Below, one piece after another: positions 63,474 to 64,000 of a stretch of DNA of 64,000 bases (positions are counted from its first letter, which is position 1; the number at the start of each line of letters is the position of its first letter). The DNA comes from an uncultured Prevotella sp. (lineage in GTDB: Bacteria; Bacteroidota; Bacteroidia; Bacteroidales; Bacteroidaceae), in the NCBI GenBank assembly GCA_905236755.1, contig CAJOCR010000013.1, positions 53,335 to 117,334 of the forward strand, read 5' to 3'. The notes under the pieces were generated by a model, which was not told the DNA's origin, made no database searches, and was given only the letters and a program-made list of their open reading frames with translations. The position numbers and the translations under genes were made by a program.

Positions 63474-63505
63474 CAAATATAATGCTTTTTATTATAACAC
63501 AAACA
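63474..63505 (-). promoter_or_regulatory. Promoter of gdhA
   Basis: On the minus strand TTTG (63502-63505), 20 nt, TATATTTG (63474-63481). The leader is about 50 nt. Confidence 0.75.
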
Positions 63506-64000
63506 AGATTACATAAAAAAATATCATACAAGCTTTCTTTTTGTCAAAACCACCAAAATTTTCTTCTATTTCACACACTTACACTTGACACTTTACGCTT
63601 GACGTTATGTGTTTTTATTTACAACGGTCAAAAACGTGAAATTTTCACTTTCTGGGCAGGCAAAAATTTTTCTCTGCCCAGAAACTAAAAAAATCCCTTT
63701 TTTATAAAAATAATATATATCTGTAAAAGTGTCAAGTGTCAAGCGTCAAGTCTTTCCTTCGCTACAGTCTCGTTTCTCTTTCGCTTCTCTTTCGTATATG
63801 TCTCGTTCAAGAGCGAAGAATATACGACTAATAGGGGTCACTCGCAAAATCCTGTGTTGAGAGTTTAAATATACTCTGTATAATAGTTCATAATCAAAAG
63901 GAAAATAAGTAGCCTCCCCCATCCCCCTCCAATGAGAAGGGGCTAACCATCTGTTTGCGCTTTAGGCTACTTATTTGCTGTTTTAACTCCTTCCCTATCG
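63506..64000. repeat. Non-coding right end with several inverted repeats
   Basis: No gene is supported. It holds an 11-bp perfect inverted repeat TTTCTGGGCAG/CTGCCCAGAAA (63649-63659 and 63674-63684, 14-nt AT-rich loop), scattered GTCAAG-type copies on both sides of it (63585-63605 and 63730-63750, mutually inverted), and a 13-bp perfect inverted repeat AAATAAGTAGCCT (63903-63915) with its complement at 63964-63976. The last encloses C-rich/G-rich DNA common between Prevotella genes. Confidence 0.5.

Overview
The window looks like a chromosomal segment of a Prevotella/Segatella-type member of the Bacteroidales. The evidence is two SusC/SusD polysaccharide utilisation loci (PULs), fimbrillin-type lipoproteins, a protein with a type IX secretion-like C-terminus, a Bacteroides-type tyrosine recombinase, an RprX/RprY-like pair, an AT-rich composition and no obvious Shine-Dalgarno use. 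Many intergenic regions carry the Bacteroidetes promoter signature TTTG, about 20 nt, TAnnTTTG. I see no rRNA, tRNA or CRISPR array.

Layout. (1) 1-3660 is an accessory edge: two convergent glycine-rich paralogues (one cut by the window start, one with a problematic start), gene-poor DNA, and a tyrosine recombinase whose start codon lies in an 18-bp inverted repeat. (2) 3673-18810 is PUL 1. A leftward operon encodes SusC, SusD, a DUF5018-like lipoprotein, a phosphodiester glycosidase, an N-acylglucosamine 2-epimerase-family enzyme and a metallophosphatase. A divergent rightward operon encodes a DUF4434-like glycosidase, an MFS sugar transporter, a GHL10-like glycosidase and a ROK repressor. 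The gene content suggests a glycan containing sugar-phosphodiester links. (3) 19021-35316 is core metabolism and housekeeping: asparaginase, uronate isomerase, a small monocistronic exported peptide, the amidophosphoribosyltransferase-carA-carB group, an rprX-rprY-ftsY-rimO cluster, a HU protein, and a striking HU-transmembrane-LysM fusion.

(4) 35317-48635 starts with a 660-bp non-coding stretch holding a candidate small RNA unit (promoter plus terminator), two TGTGTGCGCACACA-like palindromes and three 11-bp-phased TCCTAAA repeats. It is followed by a six-gene fimbria/adhesin operon: four fimbrillin-like lipoproteins, each with an Arg-Ala site after the lipidated N-terminus, a 1571-residue secreted protein and a DUF5119-like lipoprotein. 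(5) 48636-59832 is PUL 2. Its leader encodes a 27-residue peptide followed by a strong intrinsic terminator upstream of susC, an attenuation-like layout. Then come susC, susD, an alkaline phosphatase, a trehalase-like glycosidase, a ROK sugar kinase, a XylR-like regulator and an exported EEP-family phosphatase. (6) 59833-64000 holds non-coding DNA with inverted repeats, a leftward GH43-CBM6 enzyme and a leftward NADP-type glutamate dehydrogenase.

Both PULs pair SusCD uptake with secreted phosphatases or phosphodiesterases and cytoplasmic sugar enzymes, so organophosphate-decorated sugars are a plausible shared theme. The most unusual items are the PUL 2 leader, the HU-LysM membrane protein, and the non-coding unit upstream of the fimbrillin operon. 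All functional calls come from reading motifs; no database search was run.
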